Counted from the stretch's first letter, positions 8,913 through 17,729 are shown. The stretch is DNA of 64,000 nucleotides from Rathayibacter sp. VKM Ac-2879 (GCF_015351245.1 NZ_JADKSO010000001.1:558001-622000); one strand, 5' to 3'. The notes: generated by a model not told the origin, from the sequence alone. Numbers and translations: made by a program.

Positions 8913-10943
8913 ATGGCCCTTGCATTCGACGATGCGGTCGCGCGGGCGTTCGCGGACGCGCTGCACATCGCCTCCGAGACCCTTCCTGCGCAAGGGATCC
9001 TTCGCGCCGGAGCCGTCGAGCACGCCCTCGAGCACTTCTCGGGCCCCTACGCCGAACTCTTCACCACTGCGTGCCTGACCGAGACGGACAACCGCGTGCG
9101 GCTGGCGCGGGTGCTCTTCGACCTCTCCGACCAGGTCCGGCTCGCCGCGATCAGGGCGGCGGACGAACGGGAGCGCCAGCAGAGGCTCGGAGCGTGGGAG
9201 CTGCGGGAAGCCGAGCGGGAGGAGCGTCGGCGCTCCGACCCGGCGTCGGCGCTCGCGGCCTCCCTCGATGCCGTGTTCGATGGTCGCCCGCCCGACGAGC
9301 CCGTCGTGCCTCCGCCACTCTCGGCCGAGTACTTGCCCTGGGTTCCGAGGCGTACCTCCGCGGGCGCCCTGATGAGCGCCGGTCGCACGTCGGCAGACCC
9401 CGATCGGCTCGGCGTCTTCGTCTCGGAGGCTCGGGCCGCGAACGCCGCGATGCGGGCACACCTCGACGAGCTGAACACCCGGTGGGCGACGTTCCGCGCC
9501 ACCTGCGCCTGGGCTCGGTCGACGACCGTCACGGTGTTCCGCGGCTTCGCCGAGCTGATCGACATCAACCGGGCAGACGCCGACTGGATCGAGCAGGTGG
9601 CGGTCGCCTTCAGCGTTGCCGGCGGAGGTCTCCTGTCGACTCCGACCCTCGACCTCGCCAGCTCGACGAACTGGACGACGAGCGACCAGGGCCTGCTGCG
9701 TTCGCTGGCGACCCTGCCGACCGCAGAGATCGCCACCCTGCTGGCGGCATCGCCGCGCCTCGAGGCGCAGCTGCGCCGGATGGATCCGGCGACCGTACAC
9801 ACCTGGTGGACGGGGCTCGCGCCGACCGGCGAGGCGCAGTTGTCGAAACGACAGGAGGCACTCATCGCGGTCGTTCCTGCGATCATCGGGAACCTCGACG
9901 GCATCCCGTACGGGGCGCGAGCCCGGGCGAACTCCAGTGTCCTCACGGCGAGGATGGCGGCCTTGATGCGGGAGCGGGAGGCGCTCGTCGGGGCGAGCTC
10001 CGCAGAGGGGGTCGCCCGGCGGGAAGCGGTGAAAGCCGAATGGGAGGCGCTCGTTGACATCGAGGATTCGCTCGACCGCCCTGTCGGCGGGGATCAGCGG
10101 TTCTTGATCTCGCTGACCAATGACGTTCCCCCGTTGGCGGCGGTCTCGATCGGCGACCTCGACACCGCGACGAGTGTCACCTACGCCGTGCCCGGAATGG
10201 GGCAGACGACGACGGACATATCGCGGTGGGCGAAAGCCTCTCAGAATGTACAGTCGCTGCTTCCTCCGGGGAGCGCGGTCGTGGCGTGGGTCGGCTACGA
10301 GATGCCTCCCGTGCCGTCGATCGACGATCTCGATCTCTCTGTCCTCGAGGTGAACGACGCCGTCGCGGGCGGAGCCGCTCTCGCCTCCGCCGTCCGGGGG
10401 CTTGTCGCCGTGCGAGGAGACACCCTTCCGAAGCCCCATGCCGTCGGGCACTCGTACGGCAGCACCGTCATCGCCGCGTCCGCGTCGCGATCGGACGTCG
10501 CATTCGGAACCGTGGTCACCCTCGGTTCGGCCGGATTGCCCGACAGCGTGAAGTCGGTGGGTGACCTGAACGTCGAGGCGGTGTACTCGGGGCAGGCCCG
10601 CTCGAAGTACCCGGGTGAAACCGAGAGCGGTGACGAAGCGGCCTGGGTGGGGCGGGATCTGAGCCGCGATCACCATGTGAATCCCGTCGATCCGGATTTC
10701 GGTGCTGAGGTCTTCGGTGTCGAGAGCGGAGGCGACACGGGACGAGTCGTCACCAATCACGGCGCGCTGATGAGCGATGACGGCGCCTTGGCGGGCTACC
10801 TCGACAAGAACTCGGAGTCGCTCAGGAATACCGCGCGAGCCCTGTCGGGAAGGACGGACGTCATCACGGAGAACAAAAAACTGGGGCCGACGGAGTTCCA
10901 GAAGACGATGGATCGGATGGTCAGCGGTGCATACACGTTGTAG
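8913..10943 (+). CDS. Alpha/beta hydrolase of the DUF1023 family
   Basis: A 676-residue protein. The N-terminal ~380 residues are mostly helical and charged. The C-terminal region carries an alpha/beta-hydrolase domain with nucleophile elbow GHSYGS (Ser514), preceded by MPPVPSIDDLD and followed by VVTLGSAGLPDS and a DHHVNP segment that may supply acid and His residues. ATG 8913 follows CAGGAGGA at ideal spacing. No signal peptide is visible, although the family often sits beside secretion genes in actinobacteria. The following lipoprotein gene overlaps it by 17 bases. Substrate is unknown. Confidence 0.85.
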   Translation: MALAFDDAVARAFADALHIASETLPAQGILRAGAVEHALEHFSGPYAELFTTACLTETDNRVRLARVLFDLSDQVRLAAIRAADERERQQRLGAWELREAEREERRRSDPASALAASLDAVFDGRPPDEPVVPPPLSAEYLPWVPRRTSAGALMSAGRTSADPDRLGVFVSEARAANAAMRAHLDELNTRWATFRATCAWARSTTVTVFRGFAELIDINRADADWIEQVAVAFSVAGGGLLSTPTLDLASSTNWTTSDQGLLRSLATLPTAEIATLLAASPRLEAQLRRMDPATVHTWWTGLAPTGEAQLSKRQEALIAVVPAIIGNLDGIPYGARARANSSVLTARMAALMREREALVGASSAEGVARREAVKAEWEALVDIEDSLDRPVGGDQRFLISLTNDVPPLAAVSIGDLDTATSVTYAVPGMGQTTTDISRWAKASQNVQSLLPPGSAVVAWVGYEMPPVPSIDDLDLSVLEVNDAVAGGAALASAVRGLVAVRGDTLPKPHAVGHSYGSTVIAASASRSDVAFGTVVTLGSAGLPDSVKSVGDLNVEAVYSGQARSKYPGETESGDEAAWVGRDLSRDHHVNPVDPDFGAEVFGVESGGDTGRVVTNHGALMSDDGALAGYLDKNSESLRNTARALSGRTDVITENKKLGPTEFQKTMDRMVSGAYTL

Positions 10944-11583
10944 GGCAGGTCGCCGAGGGGGTCGACGCGTCAGAGCTCTGTCGGTCCTCCTGTGTGCGGT
11001 GACGCTATCCGCGTGCGCGGAGAAAGAGGTGAGACCAGTGAACACGATGAGTCCCCGCGAGGGGCGGGACCGGGTGGTCGAGTTTGTCGTCGAGACGACG
11101 AAACAGCTCGACGTCGTTGGATGGTGGCCGCGAAGCGGAGCTGCGCGTCCGGACGTCTGCAGCCTGGGCGACGGCGAGACCGGCGCGAGTTACAGCTATG
11201 ACCATTGGGCGCCGGAGGGCACGGATTTCCAGGGTGACGCGCGCAAGGTCGCAGCGTATTGGGAATCGTTGGGGATGTCCGTGCGGATCGCCGATTCGAC
11301 GCCTCGTCCGACGGTCTACGCCACGGGTGGACCAGTGCTGAGCGCGAGCTTCGACACGGCAGGTTCCGACGATTCCTACAACGTCGGTGCGGAGGCGCGA
11401 TGCGCTCCCGGATACGCCGCGGGTCTGCTTCGCGAAGACAATGCCCAGCGGGCGGCCGGGGCCGTCCTACCGGGCGATGAGGGTGTCGTGGAGAGGCCGA
11501 GTGCAACCGGTCGCCCGCCGACTCCGGCCGAGAGCACTCCGACAACAGAACCGCCCTCCGCCGCCACCGTGGGAAGCGGTTAA
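10927..11583 (+). CDS. Putative lipoprotein paired with DUF1023 hydrolase
   Basis: A 218-residue product if GTG 10927 is the start; it is the only plausible start before the signal sequence, and it overlaps the hydrolase by 17 bases. An Arg-rich n-region leads to a hydrophobic stretch (ALSVLLCAVTL) and lipobox LSAC, so it should be anchored to the outer face of the membrane. The mature part has a compact domain (~residues 50-160) with two spaced Cys, and a Pro/Thr-rich tail. I do not recognise a family. Close coupling suggests it works with the hydrolase, perhaps as an inhibitor or substrate receptor (inference). Confidence 0.7.
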   Translation: MHTRCRAGRRGGRRVRALSVLLCAVTLSACAEKEVRPVNTMSPREGRDRVVEFVVETTKQLDVVGWWPRSGAARPDVCSLGDGETGASYSYDHWAPEGTDFQGDARKVAAYWESLGMSVRIADSTPRPTVYATGGPVLSASFDTAGSDDSYNVGAEARCAPGYAAGLLREDNAQRAAGAVLPGDEGVVERPSATGRPPTPAESTPTTEPPSAATVGSG

Positions 11584-11596
11584 GATCGACCCCGTC

Positions 11597-12088
11597 ATGA
11601 CGCCGTTGACCGAGCACGCCCTCCGCGAGTCCTTCGTGAACGCCTCCCGTAAGGAGGTCGCCGACCTGTCCCTCCCGCACGACTTCGAGACGCTCGACTG
11701 GGACACGATCGACTACCTCGGCTGGCGCGACCGCAAGATGAGTCGGCGTTCCTATGTGGTCGCCCCTCTGGGCGAAAGGGTGGTCGGCGTCCTGCTGACC
11801 CAGGCCGACGCACGCCCGCGCTCACGAGCGCAGTGTTCGTGGTGCCGTGATGTCCGATTGCCCAACGATGTCGTCTTCTTCGGCGCGCGTAAGGCCGGAG
11901 CGGCGGGGCGAGCGGGGGACACGCTCGGGACGCTTGTCTGCTCCGAGTTCCAGTGCTCCGCGAACGTCCGGCAGCGTCCGCCGATCGCCTACGTGGGCTT
12001 CGACGTCGAGGCGGCGAAGGCGGAGCGGATCGCCACGCTCCGCGCGAAGACGGCCGGATTCGTGCGCGAGGTGCTGGGGGAGGCGTGA
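11597..12088 (+). CDS. FBP-domain (treble-clef, FusB-like C-terminal) protein
   Basis: A 163-residue protein matching the FBP family: N-terminal helical part ending with GWRDRKMSRRSYVV, then a zinc-binding treble clef with CSWC near residue 80 and CSEFQC near 120 (four Cys visible). Fusidate-resistance FusB proteins use such a domain to bind elongation factor G, and actinobacterial homologues are presumed to be EF-G-binding. A TAAGAT box 11 bases before the ATG suggests a very short leader. Confidence 0.82.
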   Translation: MTPLTEHALRESFVNASRKEVADLSLPHDFETLDWDTIDYLGWRDRKMSRRSYVVAPLGERVVGVLLTQADARPRSRAQCSWCRDVRLPNDVVFFGARKAGAAGRAGDTLGTLVCSEFQCSANVRQRPPIAYVGFDVEAAKAERIATLRAKTAGFVREVLGEA

Positions 12089-12091
12089 GCG

Positions 12092-12682
12092 TCACCGGCG
12101 TGTGGACGCGCGGACGTGCATCCGCTCACCCTGGCGCCCGAAGAGGCTCAGGAACTCCACCGAGTGCGTATCGGCGCGACCGAACCAGTGCGGCACACGA
12201 GTGTCGAACTCGGCGGCCTCGCCCGCCGGGAGCACCAGATCGTGCTCACCGAGCCGTAACCGCAGCCTGCCGCTGAGCACGTAGAGCCACTCGAAGCCCT
12301 CGTGTACGCGCTGACCGTCGGGCTCGGGCACCGGTCCCGCAGGGATCGTGTGCTTGAAGGCCTCCAGTCCGCCGGCATCGCGGCTGAGGGGCTGGATGAC
12401 CATCCCGTCCCGCATGATCGGGCGCCTCTGGACGCGAGGGTCCGACGGCGTTCCGACGAGCTCGTCCAGAGGCACCGCCAGCGCTCGGGCGATCGGGAGC
12501 AGCAGCTCGAGCGTCGCACGTCGGCCGCCGCTCTCGAGGCGCGACAGAGTGCTCGCCGAGATGCCCGTCTCGGCCGAGAGTGAGGCGAGAGTGCGGTCGC
12601 GGCGTATGCGGAGGCGGCGCAGCCGCGGTCCCACGGCCGCCACGATCTCCCGATCGAGGGGCGTCGCCGCGTCATGATCCAT
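12092..12682 (-). CDS. XRE-family regulator with C-terminal cupin
   Basis: A 196-residue protein: helix-turn-helix at about 17-70 (LRRLRIRRDRTLASLSAETG, then SASTLSRLESGGR) and a cupin sensor at about 110-185 (FEWLYVLSGRLRLRLGEHD, then PAGEAAEFDTRVPHWF). This architecture senses a small ligand or metal through the cupin. ATG 12682 gives the normal family N-terminus; an earlier start at 12715 would add eleven residues. It is divergent from a flavoprotein gene, with an inverted repeat between them, and probably regulates it. Confidence 0.9.
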   Translation of the reverse strand: MDHDAATPLDREIVAAVGPRLRRLRIRRDRTLASLSAETGISASTLSRLESGGRRATLELLLPIARALAVPLDELVGTPSDPRVQRRPIMRDGMVIQPLSRDAGGLEAFKHTIPAGPVPEPDGQRVHEGFEWLYVLSGRLRLRLGEHDLVLPAGEAAEFDTRVPHWFGRADTHSVEFLSLFGRQGERMHVRASTRR

Positions 12683-12718
12683 GTCACCAGAGTGGCACGC
12701 GAGCGCAGCCCTCATGCC

Positions 12719-12740
12719 GGAACAGCACGGATGCTGGTCC
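12719..12740 (+). promoter_or_regulatory. Candidate operator in XRE-cupin / flavoprotein divergent promoter
   Basis: GGAACAGCA, four bases (CGGA), then TGCTGGTCC: nine-base arms with one mismatch. It lies midway between the two divergent start codons (12682 and 12772), where a single bound regulator could control both. Confidence 0.5.
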
Positions 12741-12771
12741 TGCGGCGAATCGCCGACGCAGGCTCGTTGGC

Positions 12772-13695
12772 ATGACCTCCACCACCGATGTCCTGATCGT
12801 CGGCGCCTCCTTCGCCGGACTCGCCGCCGCCACCGCGCTTCGCCGCAGCCTCCGCACAGTCGTGGTCGTCGATGGAGGGCCGCCCCGCAACGCTCCGTCG
12901 CGTGGGGCGCATAACGTCCTCACCCGCGACGGGACGCCCCCGACCGAACTCGTCCGCCTGGCCCGGGAGGAGGCTCACGGCTACGGAGCGCAGCTCCTGG
13001 CGGGCGAGGCCGTGCGCGCCACAGGTGATGCCGACGGCGTTTCGGTCGTCCTTGCCGACGGCACCGAGCTGAGTGCGCGTCGCCTGCTCTTGGCCAGCGG
13101 TGTCCGCGACCTGCTGCCAGAGATCCCGGGGCTCGCCGAGCGCTGGGGCCGCGACGTGCTGCACTGCCCGTACTGCCACGGCTTCGAGGTGCGCGGGCAG
13201 CGCATCGGCGTTCTCGCGAGCGCGTTCTCGGCGCATCAGGCACAGCTGTTCCGGCAGCTGAGCGAGCGGACGTCGATCCTCCTCGATGGAACACCGGAGC
13301 CGACCGGCGACGAGGCGACAGGGCTCGCCGCCCGGGGGATACGCCTCGTCGCTGGAGAGATCGATGAGGTGGTCGTCGAGGACGACCGCCTCATCGGAGT
13401 GCTGATTGCGGGCAGACTCCACCCGCTCGACGCGATGGTCGTCGGCCCGCGCGTGGAGGGGCGCCTCCCGGAAGGGCTCGGGCTTGAGCTCGTCGAGCAT
13501 CCTTCCGGCGTCGCGCGACACCTCGCTGTCGACTCGAGGGGGCGCACCGCGAGCGCGCGCGTGTTCGCCGCCGGATCGTTGGTCGAGCCGATGTCGCAGG
13601 TGATGGCGGCGGCCGCGGACGGCCTGCGCGTCGCTGCCGCCCTCAACGGCGACCTGATCGAGGAGGACATCGCCGCGGCGATCGCGGCGGGCTGA
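12772..13695 (+). CDS. Thioredoxin-reductase-like FAD/NAD(P) oxidoreductase
   Basis: A 307-residue flavoprotein. The FAD-binding fold begins VLIVGASFAGLAAA with acceptor acid in VVVVDGGPPRN. The redox-active pair C132-P-Y-C135 (HCPYCHGFE) sits as in thioredoxin reductases. The C-terminal block VFAAGSLVEPMSQVMAAAADG is the FAD-contacting segment. The NAD(P) domain between ~145 and 240 is shorter than usual and lacks a clear GxGxxA, so the partner (ferredoxin, thioredoxin or none) is open. The divergent XRE-cupin gene is the probable regulator. Confidence 0.88.
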   Translation: MTSTTDVLIVGASFAGLAAATALRRSLRTVVVVDGGPPRNAPSRGAHNVLTRDGTPPTELVRLAREEAHGYGAQLLAGEAVRATGDADGVSVVLADGTELSARRLLLASGVRDLLPEIPGLAERWGRDVLHCPYCHGFEVRGQRIGVLASAFSAHQAQLFRQLSERTSILLDGTPEPTGDEATGLAARGIRLVAGEIDEVVVEDDRLIGVLIAGRLHPLDAMVVGPRVEGRLPEGLGLELVEHPSGVARHLAVDSRGRTASARVFAAGSLVEPMSQVMAAAADGLRVAAALNGDLIEEDIAAAIAAG

Positions 13696-13700
13696 CCTGT

Positions 13701-13804
13701 GGCGTTCACTATTCAGGATGGATGTCGTTCCGGCGGCCGCCACGGCCCGGAATCACGGGGGCCAGTGTCTGGGTCGTCGGTATTCGTCCTGGATAGTGAA
13801 CGCC
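13701..13804 (+). repeat. Long inverted repeat: 27-bp RNA stem, 50-base structured loop
   Basis: Positions 13701-13727 pair with 13778-13804 without a gap or mismatch on the + transcript: 22 Watson-Crick pairs and 5 G-U pairs. On the - transcript the same five positions would be A-C mismatches. Inside the loop, TTCCGG (13728-13733) can pair with CCGGAA (13747-13752). The element fills almost the whole gap between the convergent flavoprotein and response-regulator genes. It could be an elaborate terminator, a structured 3' end, or a small mobile remnant. Confidence 0.8.
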
Positions 13805-13812
13805 AGACGCGT

Positions 13813-14478
13813 TCAGCGGCGCCGGTACTCCAACTCCGGACGGCCGGGCGACCCGTATCGAGGCGCACGATCGGCAATCCCGGTGTCGGCGAGGTGTTCG
13901 AGGTAACGGCGGGCCGTCACCCGCGAGATGTCGAGGCGAGAGGCGAGTTCGCCGGCCGAGAGCCCGACCGGCCCGAGCAGGGCGGTCACGGCGTCGAGGG
14001 TCTCGGAGGACAAGCCCTTCGCCAGTCCGGGCGCGTTCGAGGTGCGCAGGGCGGCGAAGGCCCCGTCCACCTCGCGCTGGCTCGCTACCTCTGCGCCCTG
14101 CATCCGTTCGTGGTAAGCCCGATAGCTGGTGAGCTTGGCCGCGAAGACGCTGAAGACGAACGGCTTGATCAGGTACTGCACGATTCCGGCCGAGACGGAG
14201 GCACGCACGACGGCCGCATCGCGCACCGCCGTGATCGCGATGACGTCGACCTCGAGACCGGCCGTGCGGACGGCTCGACAGAGATCGAGCCCGTCCATGT
14301 CCGGGAGATTCATGTCGAGCAGGATCAGCGCGATCTCGGAATCGCTGCGCAACGCACGGATGGCCTCCGCCCCGCTACCCGCCACAGCGGCCACGTCGAA
14401 GCCGTCGACGCGGCGCACGTAGTCGGCATGGGCGTCGGCGGTGAGCGGCTCGTCCTCGACGACGAGCACGCGGATCAC
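13813..14478 (-). CDS. Response regulator, CitB/DcuR type
   Basis: A 221-residue regulator with a receiver domain (acid cluster VVEDE at residues 6-10, phospho-acceptor D55 in LILLDMNLPDMDG, K105 in LIKPF) and a C-terminal helix-turn-helix (LSAGELASRLDISRVTARRY). The GTG start overlaps the kinase stop (GTGA), so kinase and regulator are coupled. Pairing with a CitA-like kinase and a divergent dicarboxylate symporter indicates control of organic-acid uptake. Confidence 0.93.
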   Translation of the reverse strand: MIRVLVVEDEPLTADAHADYVRRVDGFDVAAVAGSGAEAIRALRSDSEIALILLDMNLPDMDGLDLCRAVRTAGLEVDVIAITAVRDAAVVRASVSAGIVQYLIKPFVFSVFAAKLTSYRAYHERMQGAEVASQREVDGAFAALRTSNAPGLAKGLSSETLDAVTALLGPVGLSAGELASRLDISRVTARRYLEHLADTGIADRAPRYGSPGRPELEYRRR

Positions 14479-16082
14479 GACGCTACCCGCGTGGGCAGAG
14501 GGAGCTGCACGGTGAAGACCGCGCCCACGTGTCGCGAGACGTCGACGGTGCCCCCGAGCCGCTCGACTACTTGCTGCACGAGCGCCAGGCCGATTCCACG
14601 GCCGAACGCGTCCGCAGCCTTCGTCGAGTAGCCGCGGGCGAACACGTCTGCCGCCTCCTCGACACCGGGTCCGCTGTCCGAGACCTGCACCACCAGCTCG
14701 CCGTCCGCCAGGCCGAGATACACCTCGACCCAGGGCTCCCGGTCGGCGGCGGCCGAGGAGGCGGCGTCGAGCGCATTGTCGATCAGGTTGCCCAGCACGG
14801 TCACCAGATCGCTTGGATCGAGCCCCTGCGTGCCGGGTTCGAGGTGTGTCTCGAAATGCAGTTCGACACCCCGCTCGCGCGCTTGCGCGGCTTTGCCCAG
14901 CAGCAGCGCCGCGATCACCGGTTCTTGCACCGAGCCGAGCACGCGGTCGGCGAGGCGCTGGCTGAGGTTCAACTCGCCGGCCGCGAACGACAGTGCCTCC
15001 TCGGGGCGGCCGAGCTCGATCAGCGACGCGATCGTGTGCAGGCGGTTCGAGAACTCGTGGGTCTGCGAGCGCAGGGCGTCCGAGAGGGTGCGCATCGACT
15101 CCAGCTCACCGCTCACCCGTTGCAGCTCGGTGCGGTCGCGGAGGGTCGTGACTGTGCCCATCGGCCGGGCGCCGGGGGAGGCGGCCGGCCGCTCGTTGAC
15201 GACGAGGATCCGTTCGTGGGCGACGACGAGCCGGTCGGCGACGGGCTCGTCGGCCTGGAGGAGCGAGCGCAGTGATTCGGGGATATCGAGCTCGGCGACG
15301 GGGACGGGGGTCTGGATTCCTTCGAGGCCGAGGAGCTCGAGCGCGTGGTCGTTCGCGAGCACGAGCCGTCCGCGGTCGTCGACCAGCAGCAGTCCCTCGC
15401 GCACCGAATGCAGGACCGACTCGTAGTAGGCGAACACCTGGCTCATCTGCTCCGGCCCGCGCCCTCCCGTCACCCGTCGGAGGTAGCGGGCGAGGAGCCA
15501 GGATCCGATCGCTCCGAGCGCGACCGCGCCGAGCGCCCCCCACGCCACCACTTGCACGCGAGAGGCGAAGGAGGCGTCCACCGCCGAGAGCGTCACTCCC
15601 GCGGAGACGAGCGCGACGACGGTCCCGCGGGAGTCCTCGATCGGGGCGACGGCCCGCATCGAGGGGCCGAGCGTGCCGGTGTAGGTCTCGGTGAATGTGC
15701 GGCCCTCGAGTGCGGGTTCGATGGTGCCGAGGAAGGGGAGACCGATCTGGTCGCGGTCGCGGTGGGTGTAGCGCGTGCGATCGGGGTTCATGATCGTGAG
15801 GAAGTCGACCGAGGTGTCGGCCATGATCTCCTCGGCGTAGGGCTGGAGGGCCGCGGAGGGGTCGGGCTGCTGGGTCGCCGCGATCACGAACGGGTTCGCA
15901 GCGACGGTGCGCGCGACGACGAGGCTCCGCTGCGCCGCGTCCTCGATCGCCCTCCCGCGAGCGTCGATCGCGAGCGCGGCGACCGCCGCCGAGGCGACGA
16001 CGAGGATGCAGACGAGCTGGACCACGAACAGGCGAGCGGCGATGCTTCCGCGTGGACTGCGTGCGGTGGGGGGCTTGGGCAT
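14475..16082 (-). CDS. CitA/DcuS-type sensor histidine kinase
   Basis: A 535-residue membrane kinase: transmembrane helix 1 (~19-40), extracytoplasmic sCache/PAS-like sensor (~45-170) containing RYTHRDRDQIGLPF, the family's carboxylate-binding signature region, helix 2 (~178-200), cytoplasmic PAS (~215-310), then the H-box QTHEFSNRLHTI, N-box LGNLIDNALDAA and G-boxes (SDSGPGVEE, FGRGIGLALV). ATG 16082 is chosen as it directly precedes the basic n-region of helix 1. Likely senses a C4-dicarboxylate, citrate or related acid. Confidence 0.93.
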   Translation of the reverse strand: MPKPPTARSPRGSIAARLFVVQLVCILVVASAAVAALAIDARGRAIEDAAQRSLVVARTVAANPFVIAATQQPDPSAALQPYAEEIMADTSVDFLTIMNPDRTRYTHRDRDQIGLPFLGTIEPALEGRTFTETYTGTLGPSMRAVAPIEDSRGTVVALVSAGVTLSAVDASFASRVQVVAWGALGAVALGAIGSWLLARYLRRVTGGRGPEQMSQVFAYYESVLHSVREGLLLVDDRGRLVLANDHALELLGLEGIQTPVPVAELDIPESLRSLLQADEPVADRLVVAHERILVVNERPAASPGARPMGTVTTLRDRTELQRVSGELESMRTLSDALRSQTHEFSNRLHTIASLIELGRPEEALSFAAGELNLSQRLADRVLGSVQEPVIAALLLGKAAQARERGVELHFETHLEPGTQGLDPSDLVTVLGNLIDNALDAASSAAADREPWVEVYLGLADGELVVQVSDSGPGVEEAADVFARGYSTKAADAFGRGIGLALVQQVVERLGGTVDVSRHVGAVFTVQLPLPTRVAS

Positions 16083-16172
16083 CGACACCCCTTCCAGGAA
16101 ACGGCTGCTCCTCGCTGAGCAGAGCGTGCTTCGGCGAGAGGCCCATTCTCGCCGGAGGAACCGGCCTACGCC

Positions 16173-16198
16173 CGTGAACGGCGGGTTGTTCGTGAACA
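16173..16198 (+). promoter_or_regulatory. Candidate response-regulator site upstream of symporter
   Basis: Two direct CGTGAAC repeats 18 bases apart (16173 and 16191); the second is part of an inverted repeat TGTTC-GT-GAACA (16187-16198). The site sits in the divergent kinase/symporter promoter region, the natural target of the adjacent response regulator. Confidence 0.45.
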
Positions 16199-16283
16199 GT
16201 ATGAACGCAACCGCGGCGGTCGCCGCAGCCGGGTCCACCATCGTCCTACCCCCTCCCCTCGACGAAGAGACAGGACACCCACC

Positions 16284-17729
16284 ATGGCGAAGACGCCCGG
16301 CAGCCCCTCCGACCGGTTGACCCCTGCGGTCGCCCCCGCAAAGACCCGCAGACGGATCGACAAGAACCACTGGCTGTACATCGCCGTCATCATCGCCGTG
16401 GTCGCCGGAATCCTCGTCGGTCTGGTCGCCCCGGGATTCGCCGCTTCGCTAGAGCCCATCGGTAAGGCTTTCGTCGGACTGATCAAGATGATGATCGCGC
16501 CGATCATCTTCTGCACGATCGTGATCGGCATCGGATCGATCGCCAAGGCCGCCACGGTCGGCAAGGTCGGCGGACTGGCCCTCGGCTACTTCATCGTCAT
16601 GTCGACCTTCGCGCTCGCCATCGGCCTCGTCGTCGGCAACATCCTCCACCCCGGTGAGGGGCTCGACATCTCGAGCGCCACCTACGACACCAGCAACATC
16701 AAGGCCGAGACCACGCAGGACTTCATCCTGGGGATCATCCCGGTCTCGCTCTTCTCCTCGCTCGTCGATGGCAGCATCCTCCAGACCCTCTTCGTCGCGC
16801 TGCTCGTGGGCTTCGCGCTGCAGAAGATGGGCGCCAAGGGTCAGCCCATCCTCGGCGCGATCAAGCAGCTCCAGGTGCTCATCTTCCGCATCCTCTCGAT
16901 GGTCCTCTGGGTCGCTCCGATCGGAGCCTTCGGCGCCATCGCCGCGGTCGTCGGCAAGACCGGCTGGGGCGCGGTCCTCGCCCTCGGCACTCTGATGATC
17001 GGCTTCTACATCACGTGCGCGATCTTCGTCATCGTGATTCTCGGCCTGTTGCTGCGCATCGTGACCGGCGTCAGCATCTTCTCGCTGATGAAGTACCTCG
17101 GTCGCGAGTACCTCCTCATCATCGGCACCTCCTCCTCGGAGGCAGCGCTGCCTCGCCTGATCGCGAAGATGGAGCACCTCGGCATCTCGAAGCCCGTCGT
17201 GGGCATCACGGTCCCGACCGGCTACTCCTTCAACCTCGACGGCACCGCGATCTACCTCACGATGGCCTCGCTCTTCATCGCCTCCGCGACCGGCGCCCCC
17301 ATGTCGGTGCCGGAGCAGATCGGCCTCCTGCTCTTCATGATGATCGCCTCGAAGGGCGCGGCGGGCGTCACCGGTGCCGGGCTCGCCACCCTCGCGGGCG
17401 GTCTGCAGTCGTTCCGCCCCGACCTGGTGAACGGCGTCGGCGTGATCGTCGGCATCGACCGCTTCATGTCGGAGGCGCGCGCGGTCACCAACTTCACCGG
17501 CAACGCGGTCGCCACCCTGCTCGTCGGCACCTGGACGAAGCAGGTCGACACGGTGCAGGTCCGCGAGGTCCTCGCCGGCCGTCTTCCCTTCGACGAGACG
17601 ACGCTCGGTGCAGACGAGCACGGCCACGACGCTCCGGCGTCGGGCACGTCGATCACCGAGGGCATTGCGTCGATCCAGGACTCGGAGGAGGCGGAGCGCA
17701 CCCGCGGCACGATCGCCTCCAAGCGCTAG
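16284..17729 (+). CDS. Dicarboxylate/glutamate:cation symporter (SLC1/DctA-GltP family)
   Basis: A 481-residue transporter with about eight transmembrane helices and two re-entrant hairpins. Diagnostic motifs are the serine-rich SSSEAALPRLI of hairpin 1, GYSFNLDGTAIYLTMA in helix 7 (NLDGT cation site) and KGAAGVTGAGLATLAGG of hairpin 2, followed by VGIDRFMSEARAVTNFTGN in helix 8 (Asp and Asn substrate ligands). The adjacent divergent CitA/CitB-type system points to C4-dicarboxylate uptake rather than amino acids. Its TAG stop overlaps the opposite-strand stop of YczE (CTAG). Confidence 0.94.
   Translation: MAKTPGSPSDRLTPAVAPAKTRRRIDKNHWLYIAVIIAVVAGILVGLVAPGFAASLEPIGKAFVGLIKMMIAPIIFCTIVIGIGSIAKAATVGKVGGLALGYFIVMSTFALAIGLVVGNILHPGEGLDISSATYDTSNIKAETTQDFILGIIPVSLFSSLVDGSILQTLFVALLVGFALQKMGAKGQPILGAIKQLQVLIFRILSMVLWVAPIGAFGAIAAVVGKTGWGAVLALGTLMIGFYITCAIFVIVILGLLLRIVTGVSIFSLMKYLGREYLLIIGTSSSEAALPRLIAKMEHLGISKPVVGITVPTGYSFNLDGTAIYLTMASLFIASATGAPMSVPEQIGLLLFMMIASKGAAGVTGAGLATLAGGLQSFRPDLVNGVGVIVGIDRFMSEARAVTNFTGNAVATLLVGTWTKQVDTVQVREVLAGRLPFDETTLGADEHGHDAPASGTSITEGIASIQDSEEAERTRGTIASKR

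Noticed and set aside
8211-11045. A 944-residue open frame on the reverse strand
   Set aside because: It lies opposite the DUF1023 hydrolase, lipoprotein and MarR genes, which carry recognisable motifs; long antisense frames are expected at this GC content.
13701-13804. Confident call as an insertion-sequence remnant or MITE
   Set aside because: No target-site duplication is seen at the edges (flanks CCTGT and AGACG) and no second copy exists in the window.
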